Source: Anaerolineae bacterium (GTDB lineage Bacteria; Chloroflexota; Anaerolineae; UBA4142; SHND01). Taken from it: a stretch of DNA of 36,409 nt. Numbering within the stretch: position 1 is the first letter of the stretch; each line of letters starts with the position of its first letter. The notes beneath the pieces were generated by a model that was not told the DNA's origin, did no database searches, and worked only from the letters and a program-made list of their open reading frames with translations. The stretch is taken from positions 1 to 36,409 of the forward strand of contig JAJVIA010000122.1 of the NCBI GenBank assembly GCA_022072245.1, written 5' to 3'. Below are positions 1-10,400 of the stretch, one piece after another. The translations under genes and the position numbers were made by a program.

Positions 1-2
1 CG

Positions 3-29
3 AAAAAGCGCGGCGCGTTTGCCGCGCTT
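3..29 (-). terminator. Rho-independent terminator of the CBM9-like gene
   Basis: A perfect 9-bp stem (AAGCGCGGC at 6-14 against GCCGCGCTT at 21-29, 6-nt loop) is followed, reading the minus strand, by a T tract (complement of the A run at 3-7). It lies about 87 nt beyond the stop codon of the minus-strand gene that ends at 116. On the plus strand no T run directly follows the stem, so the polarity favours the minus strand. Confidence 0.65.
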
Positions 30-115
30 ACTTTACGCCTTTTTCGGACGATTGACAAGGGGTTTTGGAAGATTGTCGGCGCTTGGCGCGATGTGCGCGG
101 GACGCGCTTTTTTAG

Positions 116-760
116 TTATGCGCCAAACTCTAACCAGCCAAACCGCGCGGGCTTGTGAAAATCGGCGGGGTCGGTGAGCGTGGGCGACCAACAACTGTAT
201 TCGGTTTCCGCATCGCGCGGACGTTCGATGCGATAAAAATTGGCGCGGCAGACGGAGGGCGTCCGACTGTCGGCGGTGATGCTGGACCACGGAATCGCAA
301 ACGCGCCCCACCACACATTGTGCGCGTCATCGCGGCGCGCCATCCAACGCAAACCGGGACACTGCCACGACGCATCCATTTTCAAATCGGCGCGCGTGGA
401 CGCCGGATTATAAATCGTCGCGTCAAATAAAATTCCATTCGGCGAAACCTGAAATTCAAAATACTGAATCGGCGCGGCGGCGCCGGGCGCGATAAAAACT
501 TCGACCGCTTCTTCATCATAAATCGGTTCGTCGCGCTGGGTGTACGTGCCCCAAATATCGCGGTCGTCGCAATCGAAACGCACATACAGCGCGCGGTCGT
601 CGAAACAGACGCGCACGCGCGTTTGCTGCCGCGCCGGACCGCTGCCATCGGCGAGCGCGAGCGGCGTGATTGCCGCGAACGCCTGCCAGGCGTTCGCATC
701 GTCCAAGGCGAGCGCTTTTGACGCGCGCGCCACTTGAATTTTCGGCAAGGTTTGATTCAT
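116..760 (-). CDS. CBM9-like (DOMON-type) carbohydrate-binding protein
   Basis: This 214-residue protein resembles the family 9 carbohydrate-binding/DOMON-like fold, which is often attached to glycoside hydrolases but here stands alone. Family-like features are a core reading LYVRFDCDDRDIW, then the acidic stretch IYDEEAVEVFI, a Phe-rich strand (YFEFQVSPNG), and a late Trp/Arg region (WWGAFAIPW, then NFYRIERP). No signal peptide is visible, so it would be cytoplasmic unless exported another way. The ATG at 760 is preferred to the longer ORF start at 778 because AGGAG sits 5 nt upstream of it. The gene follows the PLP-enzyme gene on the same strand with a 55-nt gap and no clear promoter, so co-transcription is likely. 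The ligand is unknown. Family assignment is by pattern recognition only. Confidence 0.72.
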   Translation of the reverse strand: MNQTLPKIQVARASKALALDDANAWQAFAAITPLALADGSGPARQQTRVRVCFDDRALYVRFDCDDRDIWGTYTQRDEPIYDEEAVEVFIAPGAAAPIQYFEFQVSPNGILFDATIYNPASTRADLKMDASWQCPGLRWMARRDDAHNVWWGAFAIPWSSITADSRTPSVCRANFYRIERPRDAETEYSCWSPTLTDPADFHKPARFGWLEFGA

Positions 761-815
761 CCTGTCTCCTGGGAACAATTAAAAATTATTGTTGGACAAT
801 GCTTGGCCGATTGGC

Positions 816-1910
816 TCAACGAATTTTTCCGCGCGCGGCAATCTCGAATGAACCAATCGCCTCGTCGCCGCGCGTGGCGATAAATTGGTCGTGCAGATTC
901 ATCACCGCGCACGCGTGATTGGGAATCACCTGCACCTTGTCGCCAATGTTTGGCGCAGCGCCATCGCCAATAATTTTTACGTGCGCGTGTTCTTCCGACA
1001 AGGCGTAAATTTCCAAATGCGGAAATCCAACGACTGTACCAAACGTCGCCGCGCCATCGGGCCCTCTATCAGAGGACAGCGTTTTACTGCCGCCGTCAAA
1101 AATCAAACGGTCGGGATGTTTCGCGACGACGGTGAACAAAACCGTTTGCGCGCAATCGTCCCACACGCAAGCGAATTTATGAACCTGCATCGTATCGTAA
1201 AAAACGTACGTGCCGGGGCGGATTTCCGTCACGCCTTGAACCTGCGCGGCAAACCGCGCGGTCGGCGTTGAACCGACGCTCACTTCGGGCGTCGCGATGC
1301 CGTCCGCGCGAAGCATTTCCGCCGTTTCGACCATCAACGCGCCTTCATTTTTGCCAAGCGCCGCAATCTCGTCCAAGGTTTTCGCCGCATACGCCTGCCC
1401 GGCATGCGTGAGCAAACCGATAAATTCAATGCCGCGCAGTTTCGTCGCCGCGCGCACAAAATCGCGCGTCGCTTGACGCGGCGCCAAGCCGACGCGATGC
1501 AAGCCCGTATCCACTTCGACATAGAACGGAATTTTGATGCCGCGCGCCGCCGCCGCGTCGGAAATAGCTTGGGCGACCGGGAACGAATCCAAAGAAACGC
1601 GCACCGCCGCGCGTTCCGCCAAACGCAGCAAGCGTTCCATTTTCGCCGCGCCTTGCAAAGGAAACGCAATCAGCAAATCGTCCAAGCCCGCCGCGTTCAT
1701 CACTTCGGCTTCGCCCAATTTGGCGACGGTGACGCCGCGCGCGCCCGCGCGCATCTGTTTGTGCGCGATGTACGGCGTCTTGTGCGTTTTTGTATGCGGG
1801 CGCAATTTCACGCCGTTATCATTTGCAATTTTTTGCATCGCCGCGAGATTGTTTTCGAGTTTATCAAAATCAATGAGCAGCGCGGGCGTATCAAGTTCAA
1901 ATTTATTCAC
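816..1910 (-). CDS. PLP-dependent D-threonine aldolase / D-serine dehydratase family enzyme
   Basis: This 364-residue protein has the fold-type III (alanine racemase N-terminal) barrel followed by the D-serine dehydratase-like C-terminal domain. The PLP lysine is expected at Lys41 in the RPHTKTHK motif. The C-terminal PNHACAVMN motif places His332 and Cys334 where the family binds a divalent metal. A His-x-Cys pair is typical of zinc D-serine dehydratases, whereas D-threonine aldolases usually have His-x-Asp, so D-serine dehydration is a real alternative. Family members cleave or dehydrate D-3-hydroxy amino acids in the cytoplasm. The start is GTG at 1910, with AGGAG 5 nt upstream. The longer ORF starting at 2012 would run through the promoter. 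A well-matched promoter lies about 15 nt before this start. The exact substrate cannot be read from sequence. Confidence 0.85.
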   Translation of the reverse strand: MNKFELDTPALLIDFDKLENNLAAMQKIANDNGVKLRPHTKTHKTPYIAHKQMRAGARGVTVAKLGEAEVMNAAGLDDLLIAFPLQGAAKMERLLRLAERAAVRVSLDSFPVAQAISDAAAARGIKIPFYVEVDTGLHRVGLAPRQATRDFVRAATKLRGIEFIGLLTHAGQAYAAKTLDEIAALGKNEGALMVETAEMLRADGIATPEVSVGSTPTARFAAQVQGVTEIRPGTYVFYDTMQVHKFACVWDDCAQTVLFTVVAKHPDRLIFDGGSKTLSSDRGPDGAATFGTVVGFPHLEIYALSEEHAHVKIIGDGAAPNIGDKVQVIPNHACAVMNLHDQFIATRGDEAIGSFEIAARGKIR

Positions 1911-1931
1911 AGGCGCTCCTTGTTCGTTTGA

Positions 1932-1961
1932 ATTGTAATAGGCATCGCGGCGCGTTGTCAA
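1932..1961 (-). promoter_or_regulatory. Promoter of the D-amino-acid lyase gene
   Basis: On the minus strand TTGACA (1956-1961) is separated by 18 nt from TACAAT (1932-1937), close to the housekeeping sigma consensus. The predicted transcript start near 1925 leaves a leader of about 15 nt holding the AGGAG site before the GTG at 1910. This promoter would be upstream of both minus-strand genes to its left. Confidence 0.68.
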
Positions 1962-1989
1962 TCGCAATTTTTCATTTTTCAATTTACCT

Positions 1990-2018
1990 TTGACCCCTCG
2001 CGCATCTTGCATTAGAAT
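1990..2018 (+). promoter_or_regulatory. Promoter of the cutC-SDR-galT cluster
   Basis: TTGACC (1990-1995) and TAGAAT (2013-2018) are spaced by exactly 17 nt. The predicted start near 2025 gives a leader of about 118 nt before the cutC ATG at 2143. The promoter sits back-to-back with the minus-strand promoter at 1932-1961, so the two transcription units are divergent. The -10 box lies inside an inverted repeat. Confidence 0.62.
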
Positions 2019-2033
2019 CTTTCAAGATGCAAG
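2002..2033. promoter_or_regulatory. Dyad over the cutC -10 box, candidate operator
   Basis: GCATCTTG (2002-2009) and CAAGATGC (2023-2030) are perfect inverted arms separated by 13 nt. A second, interleaved inverted pair is CTTGCAT (2006-2012) with ATGCAAG (2027-2033). The dyad spans the -10 hexamer TAGAAT and the predicted transcript start, the usual place for a repressor operator. It is not followed by a T run, so it is not a typical terminator. No regulator gene is adjacent, so the binding protein is unknown. Confidence 0.45.
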
Positions 2034-2142
2034 CTCTTTCGCCTCCTATTCCTCCCTTGAAAACAACCCATAATGACGAATTCATTCGTCCGCGCCCGGG
2101 GTACGTTTGAAATCGTCGCTACGTACCGCATGAGCGACTCGT

Positions 2143-2904
2143 ATGAAAAAATCACAATCCAAATTTCTTCTCGAAGTGTGCGTAGCGGATGTCGAATCCG
2201 CGCGGGCGGCGCAGCAAGGCGGCGCGCAGCGCGTCGAACTGTGCGACAATTTAATGGAGGGCGGCACGACGCCGAGCGCGGGCGCGATTGAACTCGCGCG
2301 CAAACATTTGACGATTGCGCTCAACGTCATCATTCGCCCGCGCGGCGGCGATTTTTGCTATTCTCAACTCGAATACGAAATTATGCGCCGCGACATTGAA
2401 ATCGCGCAACAGCTGGGCGCGGACGGCGTCGTGCTGGGCGCGTTAAAACCGAACGGCACGGTGGACCAGAAACGGACGCGCGCCTTGATTGAGCTCGCGC
2501 GTCCGCTGAGCGTCACGTTTCATCGCGCGTTCGACATGACGCGCGACCCGTTCGCCGCGCTCGCCACGCTGATTGAACTCGGCGCGGACCGCATCCTCAC
2601 GACGGGCCAAGAGGCGACGCTCGGCGATGGTTTGGAATTGATTGCGGAACTCGTGCAACGCGCGGGGCAACGCATCATCATCATGCCCGGCGGCGCCAAA
2701 GAACACAATATCGCGCGCGTCGTCAAACAGACCGGCGCGCGCGAATTTCATCTCACCGCGTCTCACACGGTGGACAGCGCGATGCAGTATCGCAACCCGC
2801 GCCCGTTCATGGGCCGCGCGCTACGTCCGCCCGAATATGCGCGCGATGTCACCGACCCGCGCCGCGTGCGAAAAATTATTCATCTGGCGCGCGGCGCGCG
2901 GTAA
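2143..2904 (+). CDS. cutC: CutC family copper homeostasis protein
   Basis: This 253-residue TIM-barrel protein matches the CutC family along its whole length, which is close to the usual size. Recognisable blocks are LEVCVADVESA near residues 10-20, then VELCDNLMEGGTTPS, IRPRGGDFCYS, FHRAFD, RILTTGQEAT, IIMPGG and EFHLTA. CutC was named for copper tolerance in E. coli, but its biochemical role is not settled and most members are cytoplasmic. No clear Shine-Dalgarno sequence precedes the ATG, and an earlier in-frame start is not evident. It is first in a plus-strand cluster with a short-chain dehydrogenase 37 nt downstream and galT after that. The link to sugar metabolism rests on context only. 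Confidence 0.9.
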   Translation: MKKSQSKFLLEVCVADVESARAAQQGGAQRVELCDNLMEGGTTPSAGAIELARKHLTIALNVIIRPRGGDFCYSQLEYEIMRRDIEIAQQLGADGVVLGALKPNGTVDQKRTRALIELARPLSVTFHRAFDMTRDPFAALATLIELGADRILTTGQEATLGDGLELIAELVQRAGQRIIIMPGGAKEHNIARVVKQTGAREFHLTASHTVDSAMQYRNPRPFMGRALRPPEYARDVTDPRRVRKIIHLARGAR

Positions 2905-2941
2905 AGCATTTCAAAACATTTTCGCTGAATGGAGTAGACGG

Positions 2942-4711
<1,770 letters not shown>

Positions 4712-4713
<2 letters not shown>

Positions 4714-4749
4714 AAAAAAAAAGAGCGGCGCGGCGCCGCTCTTTTTTTT
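4712..4749. terminator. Bidirectional terminator between convergent genes
   Basis: A 9-bp GC-rich stem (AGAGCGGCG at 4722-4730, CGCCGCTCT at 4734-4742, 3-nt loop) is flanked by a run of A on the left and a run of T on the right. It can therefore stop transcription in both directions. It serves galT, whose TAA begins the A run, and the convergent gene that ends at 4752. Confidence 0.92.
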
Positions 4750-4751
4750 CC

Positions 4752-5228
4752 TCACTCGTCATCCGCGCCGCGATGCTTGGACAATGCCGCAATATGCAGG
4801 CGCAGCGTTTCAACGCGCTCTAACGTCGCGCGCATCATTTGACGCAATAGTTTCGCGCCCAGCGCGCAATCCTGTTCCATCAACGCGCGCAGCGCCTCCG
4901 CGTCCAGTTCCAAAAAACGGCTCACCACCAACGCGCGCGCGCCGGTGCGATAGACATACGGCGCCAACAATGCCGAAACGCCGAACGGGTCGCCCGAATT
5001 GATTTCGCCCGCAAACAAGGGCGTCGGATTCGTCGCGCTGACGGTGGTGTACAAATCCACTTCGCCGTCAATCAAAAAATAGAGCGCGCTCGCCGCGTCC
5101 TGTTCTTGAAAAATAACCGTATTTTCCAACACGGACGTATCGCGCGCCAGCGCGGCGAGGCGTTCCAATTCGTCCGTCGCGAACGGCGCAAAAAACGGAT
5201 AGCGTTGTAACAAAGTAATGGATACCAT
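4752..5228 (-). CDS. Crp-like cyclic-nucleotide-binding domain protein without HTH
   Basis: This 158-residue protein is a single cNMP-binding beta-roll (about residues 5-120: ITLLQRYPFF, then LYFLIDGEVDLY) followed by a helical tail. There is no DNA-binding domain, so it is not a Crp/Fnr regulator as it stands. The phosphate-binding cassette is degenerate: where the family has FGE, this protein reads FGV (82-84), although an Arg follows at 94 (YRTGARA). Nucleotide binding is therefore doubtful or altered. The ATG at 5228 is chosen because upstream in-frame sequence looks non-coding and an AGAGG stretch lies about 9 nt before it. It is divergent from the CHAT-SIR2 operon, which also encodes a cyclase. 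A functional link is attractive but inferred. Confidence 0.8.
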   Translation of the reverse strand: MVSITLLQRYPFFAPFATDELERLAALARDTSVLENTVIFQEQDAASALYFLIDGEVDLYTTVSATNPTPLFAGEINSGDPFGVSALLAPYVYRTGARALVVSRFLELDAEALRALMEQDCALGAKLLRQMMRATLERVETLRLHIAALSKHRGADDE

Positions 5229-5300
5229 AGCGTGAGACCTCTGGCAAACGGATAGGCGTATTTTCGCGCGCCGCCGCTTGACGGCGCAAAACATGACACG

Positions 5301-5329
5301 ATGATAAACGCGATATGCAAGTACAACAA
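5301..5329 (-). promoter_or_regulatory. Possible promoter of the cNMP-domain gene
   Basis: On the minus strand TTGTTG (5324-5329) and TATCAT (5301-5306) are spaced by 17 nt. The -10 matches 5 of 6 consensus bases but the -35 only 3 of 6. The predicted start near 5294 leaves a leader of about 65 nt to the ATG at 5228. Confidence 0.35.
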
Positions 5330-5383
5330 GTTGACGCCGACCAAGCCCCAAAAAAACGCGTATCCCAAGACAAATATATGTAA

Positions 5384-5389
5384 TATAAT
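5384..5389 (+). promoter_or_regulatory. Consensus -10 box before the CHAT-SIR2 operon
   Basis: A perfect TATAAT hexamer lies 42 nt upstream of the ATG at 5432 in an AT-rich patch, but no good -35 hexamer is found 16-18 nt before it. This could mean an activator-dependent or alternative-sigma promoter, or chance. AGAGGG directly precedes the start codon and can act as the ribosome binding site. Confidence 0.4.
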
Positions 5390-5431
5390 AGCATCCGCAC
5401 TTTACGCTATCCCGTTACAAAAAGAGGGCGC

Positions 5432-7474
5432 ATGAGCGATTACGCCGATTTGGAATTGATCTTGACGCGGTGGGACAAAGAAAGCTATCGGGTTGAATTG
5501 CGTTACAGCCAACCGGGCAGCGAAGCCGATACGCGTCTCGACGCGCCCGCGACCGCGCGCCTGGATCGTGTCGCGCTGCGCGCATTGGAATTACAACCGG
5601 ACGCGTACGGCAAAGCGTTGGGCGCAAGTTTATTCGGCGACGCCCAAATCAAAACCATGTTCGCGCAAGCGCGCGCGAGCGCGCAAGCGCAAAATTTGGA
5701 TTTGCGTTTGCGGCTCAGCATTGACCCGACGGCAGCCGAGCTGCACGAGCTGCATTGGGAAACGCTGCGCGACCCCTCTGATAATTCTTCGCTCGTCACT
5801 TCCGAACGCATTTTATTTACGCGCTATCTCGCCGCGCAAGATTTTCGGCCCGTCAAAATCAAACCGCAAAAAGATTTGCGCGCGCTCGTCTTTATTTCCA
5901 ATCCAACCAATCTTGGCGATTTGGATGGCTTTGCGCCGATTGACGCGGCGGGCGAATTGGAACGCGCGCAAAAAGCGTTGGGCAATCTCACGGTCACGAC
6001 GCTGGCGCCGCATGAGTTTGCAACGCTCAATCGGCTCGTCGAAAAATTGCGCGACGACATTGACATTTTGTATCTCGTCGCGCACGGCGCGGCGGGCGCC
6101 GCGGAATCGGTTATTTTTTTGCAAGACGATACCGGCAAGCTGCACGATGTCGCCGCGTCGGCGCTCGTCACGCGCCTGAACGAATTGCAAGACCCGCCGC
6201 GGCTCGTCGTTCTCGCCGCGTGCCAAAGCGCCAACATGGCTGCCGCAACCGATAACGACCGCGCGCTCGCGTCGCTGGGACCCCGCCTCGCGTCCGCGGG
6301 CGTGCCGGCGGTGATTGCGATGCAAGGCAATATCACGATGCAAACGGTCGCGCAATTCATGCCCGTCTTTTTCCGAGAGTTGAGCCGCGACGGCCAAATT
6401 GACCGCGCGATGGCGGCGGCGCGCGCGGCGGTGCGCGACAACGCGGACGCGTGGATGCCCGTTTTATTTTTGCGGCTCAAGAACGGCAAAATTTGGTACG
6501 TCCCCGGTTTCGGCGGCGACAAAGCCGCGTTTCAAAAATGGCCCGCGCTGATGGCTGCCATTCGCAAAGGTCGCTGTACGCCGATTTTGGGGCCCGGCCT
6601 TTCGGAGAGCGTATTCGGTTCACGCAGCGCGCTCGCCGCGCGTTGGGCAAAAAAATACAGCTTTCCCCTCGCGCCCTATGCCGCCGAAGATTTGCCCGAA
6701 GTCGCGCAATATATCGCCGTTGACCAAGCGCGCTTTTTGGTGCATGACGAATTGGAACAGGCGCTGAAACAAGAATTGGAACGCCGCTTTGGTTTGCAGC
6801 TCGCGCCCGCGCTGCAAAACGCGCCCTTGACCGAGCTGGTTCATGCCGTCGGCGCGCTGACGCGTCAAAACGCGCACGACCCGTACGCGGTGTTGGCGCA
6901 TTTGCCCTTTCCGGTGTACATCACGACAAATCCCGACAGCTTGATCATTGACGCGCTGCAAGCGGCGGGCAAAGAGCCGCAGGTAGAATTGTGTCAGTGG
7001 AACGACAACATCACGACACAAGCGCTCGCGCAAACGGCGAGCTCTTTTGTGCCGGACGAAAAACATCCGCTCGTCTATTGCCTGTTCGGACAATACAGCG
7101 ACTCCGATTCGCAGGTCATCACCGAAGACGATTATTTTGATTATCTCATCGGCGTCACGTCCAATAAAGATTTGATTCATCACGAAGTGAAACGCATGTT
7201 GACCGATTCGGCGCTGCTGTTTCTCGGTTTTCAATTGGACGATTGGAATTTCCGCGTCTTGTATCGCAGCATCATGTCGCAAGAGGGCGGCAACCGCCGT
7301 AAAAATCTGCCGCACATTGCCGCGCAAATTGACCCCGCCGAGGGGCGGCTCATCGAACCCGAACGCGCGCGCAAATATCTGGAAAATTATTTCGGCAACG
7401 CCGACATTAGCATTTATTGGGGCAGCGCGGAGGATTTTATTAAAGATTTAGAAAAACAGGGGGGCAATCAATAA
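5432..7474 (+). CDS. CHAT caspase-like protease fused to a SIR2-like domain
   Basis: This 680-residue protein has three parts. Residues 1 to about 145 match the N-terminal region common in CHAT proteins. A CHAT (clan CD, caspase-like) protease domain spans about 150-355, with the expected dyad His218 (LYLVAHG) and Cys264 (VLAACQSA). A SIR2_2-like domain fills about 365-675, with the glycine-rich ILGPGLSES, Asn500 and Asp502 in ITTNPDSL, the TEDDYFDYL stretch, and FLGFQLDDWNFRVL. In the position where many sirtuin-fold NADases have His-Gly this protein has Phe552-Gly (CLFG), so NAD hydrolysis is uncertain. Its TAA overlaps the ATG of the STAND gene by one base, implying coupled translation and a likely complex. 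Known CHAT proteases can be switched by partner proteins. An effector role here is inference. Confidence 0.85.
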   Translation: MSDYADLELILTRWDKESYRVELRYSQPGSEADTRLDAPATARLDRVALRALELQPDAYGKALGASLFGDAQIKTMFAQARASAQAQNLDLRLRLSIDPTAAELHELHWETLRDPSDNSSLVTSERILFTRYLAAQDFRPVKIKPQKDLRALVFISNPTNLGDLDGFAPIDAAGELERAQKALGNLTVTTLAPHEFATLNRLVEKLRDDIDILYLVAHGAAGAAESVIFLQDDTGKLHDVAASALVTRLNELQDPPRLVVLAACQSANMAAATDNDRALASLGPRLASAGVPAVIAMQGNITMQTVAQFMPVFFRELSRDGQIDRAMAAARAAVRDNADAWMPVLFLRLKNGKIWYVPGFGGDKAAFQKWPALMAAIRKGRCTPILGPGLSESVFGSRSALAARWAKKYSFPLAPYAAEDLPEVAQYIAVDQARFLVHDELEQALKQELERRFGLQLAPALQNAPLTELVHAVGALTRQNAHDPYAVLAHLPFPVYITTNPDSLIIDALQAAGKEPQVELCQWNDNITTQALAQTASSFVPDEKHPLVYCLFGQYSDSDSQVITEDDYFDYLIGVTSNKDLIHHEVKRMLTDSALLFLGFQLDDWNFRVLYRSIMSQEGGNRRKNLPHIAAQIDPAEGRLIEPERARKYLENYFGNADISIYWGSAEDFIKDLEKQGGNQ

Positions 7475-10400
7475 TGTCCAACCCCCGCCCCAATCCGTAT
7501 GTCGGCCCGCGACCGTACCGGACCGGCGAAAAAATGTACGGCCGCGAACGCGAAACGCGCGAGCTGCTCAATCTCTTGATTGCCGAGCGCATCGTTTTGT
7601 TGTACTCGCCGTCCGGCGCTGGCAAAACGTCGCTCATTCAAGCCGCGCTCTTGCCGCAATTGCGCCAAGAAGAATTTGTCGTCTTGCCGCCGATGCGCGT
7701 CAATAGCGAACCGCCGACGGCGGACAAGAACGAAACGCTCGCGCAATTTAATCGCTATGTTCTTTCGACATTGCTTTCGCTCGAAGAGGGCCAACCGCGC
7801 GAAAAACGTTTGCCGCTCGCGCAATTGGCGCAAATGTCATTCGACGCTTATTTCAAACAGCGCGCCGATTTGCAAGACAAAAATCCCGTTTTACTCTTTG
7901 ACCAATTCGAAGAAATCCTCACGACCGCGCCGATGGAACGCGACGCCAAGTACGCGTTCTTTGAACAAATCGGCGCCGCGCTGCGCGACCGTTCGCGGTG
8001 GGCGCTCTTTTCGATGCGCGAAGATTACATCGCGGGCCTTGACCCGTTCATTCGTCCGCTGCCCACGCGTTTTTCCACGCGCTATCGTCTCGACTTGCTC
8101 GGCACGGACGCGGCGCGCGACGCGCTTCAAAAACCCGCCCGCGACGCGGGCGTGGATTTCACCCATGCCGCCGCCAACAAATTGATTGACGATTTGCGTC
8201 AGGTGCACATTCAACGCCCCGACGGCGCTATGGAAACTCAACTCGGTTTGTACGTCGAACCCGTGCAGCTCCAAGTGGTGTGCTTGCGCTTGTGGAATAA
8301 TTTGTCCGCCGACCAACGCGCCATCGCCGAGACCGATGTCGTCCAAGTCGGCGATGTCAACAGCGCGCTGGCGAGCTATTACGAAATGCGCGTCGCCGCC
8401 GCGTCCGTCGCCACCGGCGAAACGGAACGCGCCATCCGCGAATGGTTCGACCGTCAGCTCATTACCGATGCCGGCGTGCGCGGCCAGGTGTTGATGGAAC
8501 CCGAACGCAGTCGCGGCTTGGCGAATCGGACGATTCGACTGTTGGAGGACGCGCATCTCGTGCGCGCGGATGAACGGCGCGGCGCGACTTGGTTCGAGCT
8601 CGCGCACGACCGCTTGATTGAACCGCTTCGCGACAACAACCGCGTCTGGTTTGAAAAAAATCTGAGCGCGTTCCAACAACAAGCGGATTTGTGGGAACGG
8701 CAGGGCCGCCCCGACGGTCTATTGCTGCGCGGCAAGGCGTGGGACGAAGGGTACCTGTGGGCGCAGCAGCACGCGCAAACTTTGACGCCGGTCGAACAAG
8801 CTTTTTTCAAAGAGAGCGACCAAGAAGATTTTCGTCTCAAAAAAGAGCGCCGCACGCAGCGCCGCATTCGCAATCTCGCGTTTGGCGCGACGGCGTTGAG
8901 CGTGATTGCGATTCTCGGCATTGTCGTCGCGTTGATTTCGCTCGCGCAATTGGGCAGCTCGCTGCAAGAAACCGACCAGGCGCGCGCCGAAGCGCTTGCC
9001 AAAGGCGATGAAGCCAATGCCGCGCGCTTGCAGGCGCAGCAGCAAGAACGCGTTTCCAAAATGACCGGCGCGGCGCTGTCGCAATTGAACGTGGACCCCG
9101 AAACGAGTTTGCTGTTGGCGATGCAGGCGTACAGCATTACGCAGACGACGCAGACCGACGACATTTTGCGTCAGGCGGTCACGGAATCGCGCGTGCGCGG
9201 AACCTTGCGCGGACACACCGATAGCGTGGATGCCGTGGCGGTGAGTCCCGACGGAAAATTTTTTGCCACCGCTTCGGGCGACGGCTCGGCGATTCTTTGG
9301 GATGCGACGAACGGCAAACCAACGCGCGTTCTCAAGGGTCACACCGCGCCGGTGTGGGGCGTCGTGTTCAGCCCTGACGGCAAAACTTTGTTGACGACCA
9401 GCGCGGACAAGACCGCGCGGTTGTGGGATTTGACTCACTGCAGCGGCGAGACCTGTCCCGCGCGCGAAATAACGGGACATACGGCGGCGGTGTGGAATGG
9501 CGCGTTCACTCCCGACGGCAAAGCGTTCGCCACCGTCAGCCAAGACGGCACGGCAAAACTTTGGGAAACCGCCAGCGGAAATTTTTTGGGCGACGTGGGT
9601 TCGCACACGCAAGACATCAACGGCATCGCCTTTAGCCCGGACGGCAGATTTTTTGCGACCGTAAGTTCGGACCGAACCGCGCAAGTGACCGATATCACCC
9701 AATGCGCCTACGACAAATGTACGTTTCAACCGTTTGAGACGCAAGCCGCCTTGTGGAGCGTCGCGTTCAGTCCCGACAGCAAAGCCATTGTGGTTGCGAG
9801 CGACGACCAGAACGCGTACAAAATCAATCTCGCAACCAACAGCATCGAAAATCAATTGAGCGGACACAGCGATTCCGTGTTGAGCGTCGCCTACAGTCCC
9901 GACGGCAAATATATTGCGACGGGCAGCCGCGATGGGACGGCGCGCCTTTGGGATGCCGCCACGGGCCAAGAGATTGCGATTTTGCGCGGTCACGACAATT
10001 CCGTGTGGAGCGTCGCGTTCACGCCCGACAGTCATTTATTGTTGACCGGCAGCGCGGACACTACCGCGCGGCTCTGGGATATTTCCGACAATGACGCGCT
10101 GCGCGTGTTGCGCGGCGCCTTGAACAAAATTTTGGGCGCCGCATACAGCGGCGACGGCGCGCGCGTCATTTCCGTCGGCGCAGACAGCAGCGCGCGCGTG
10201 TGGGATGTGGCGACCAATACCCTGCTTGCCAAACTCGAGGGACACAACGGTTGGGTTAGCGACGGCGCGTTAACTCGCGATGGCTCTCGCGCCGCCACCG
10301 CCAGCTTTGACGATACCGCGCGCATTTGGGATTTGAAACATTGCGCGCCCGCGTGTCCCTTTATCGAACTCAAGGGTCACGAAGCCATCGTACGCAGCAT

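Noticed and set aside
33-314. Minus-strand 93-aa ORF across the window start
   Set aside because: It overlaps the CBM9-like gene in another frame, has no ribosome binding site, and its Arg/Ala-rich translation matches no family.
5278-5306. Plus-strand promoter TTGACG-17-ATGATA for the CHAT-SIR2 operon
   Set aside because: The -10 matches consensus at only one position. The same bases read better as TATCAT on the minus strand.
8719-10035. 438-aa ORF antisense to the WD40 region
   Set aside because: The repeating Gly/Arg/Ala pattern mirrors the WD40 repeats on the other strand and shows no domain.
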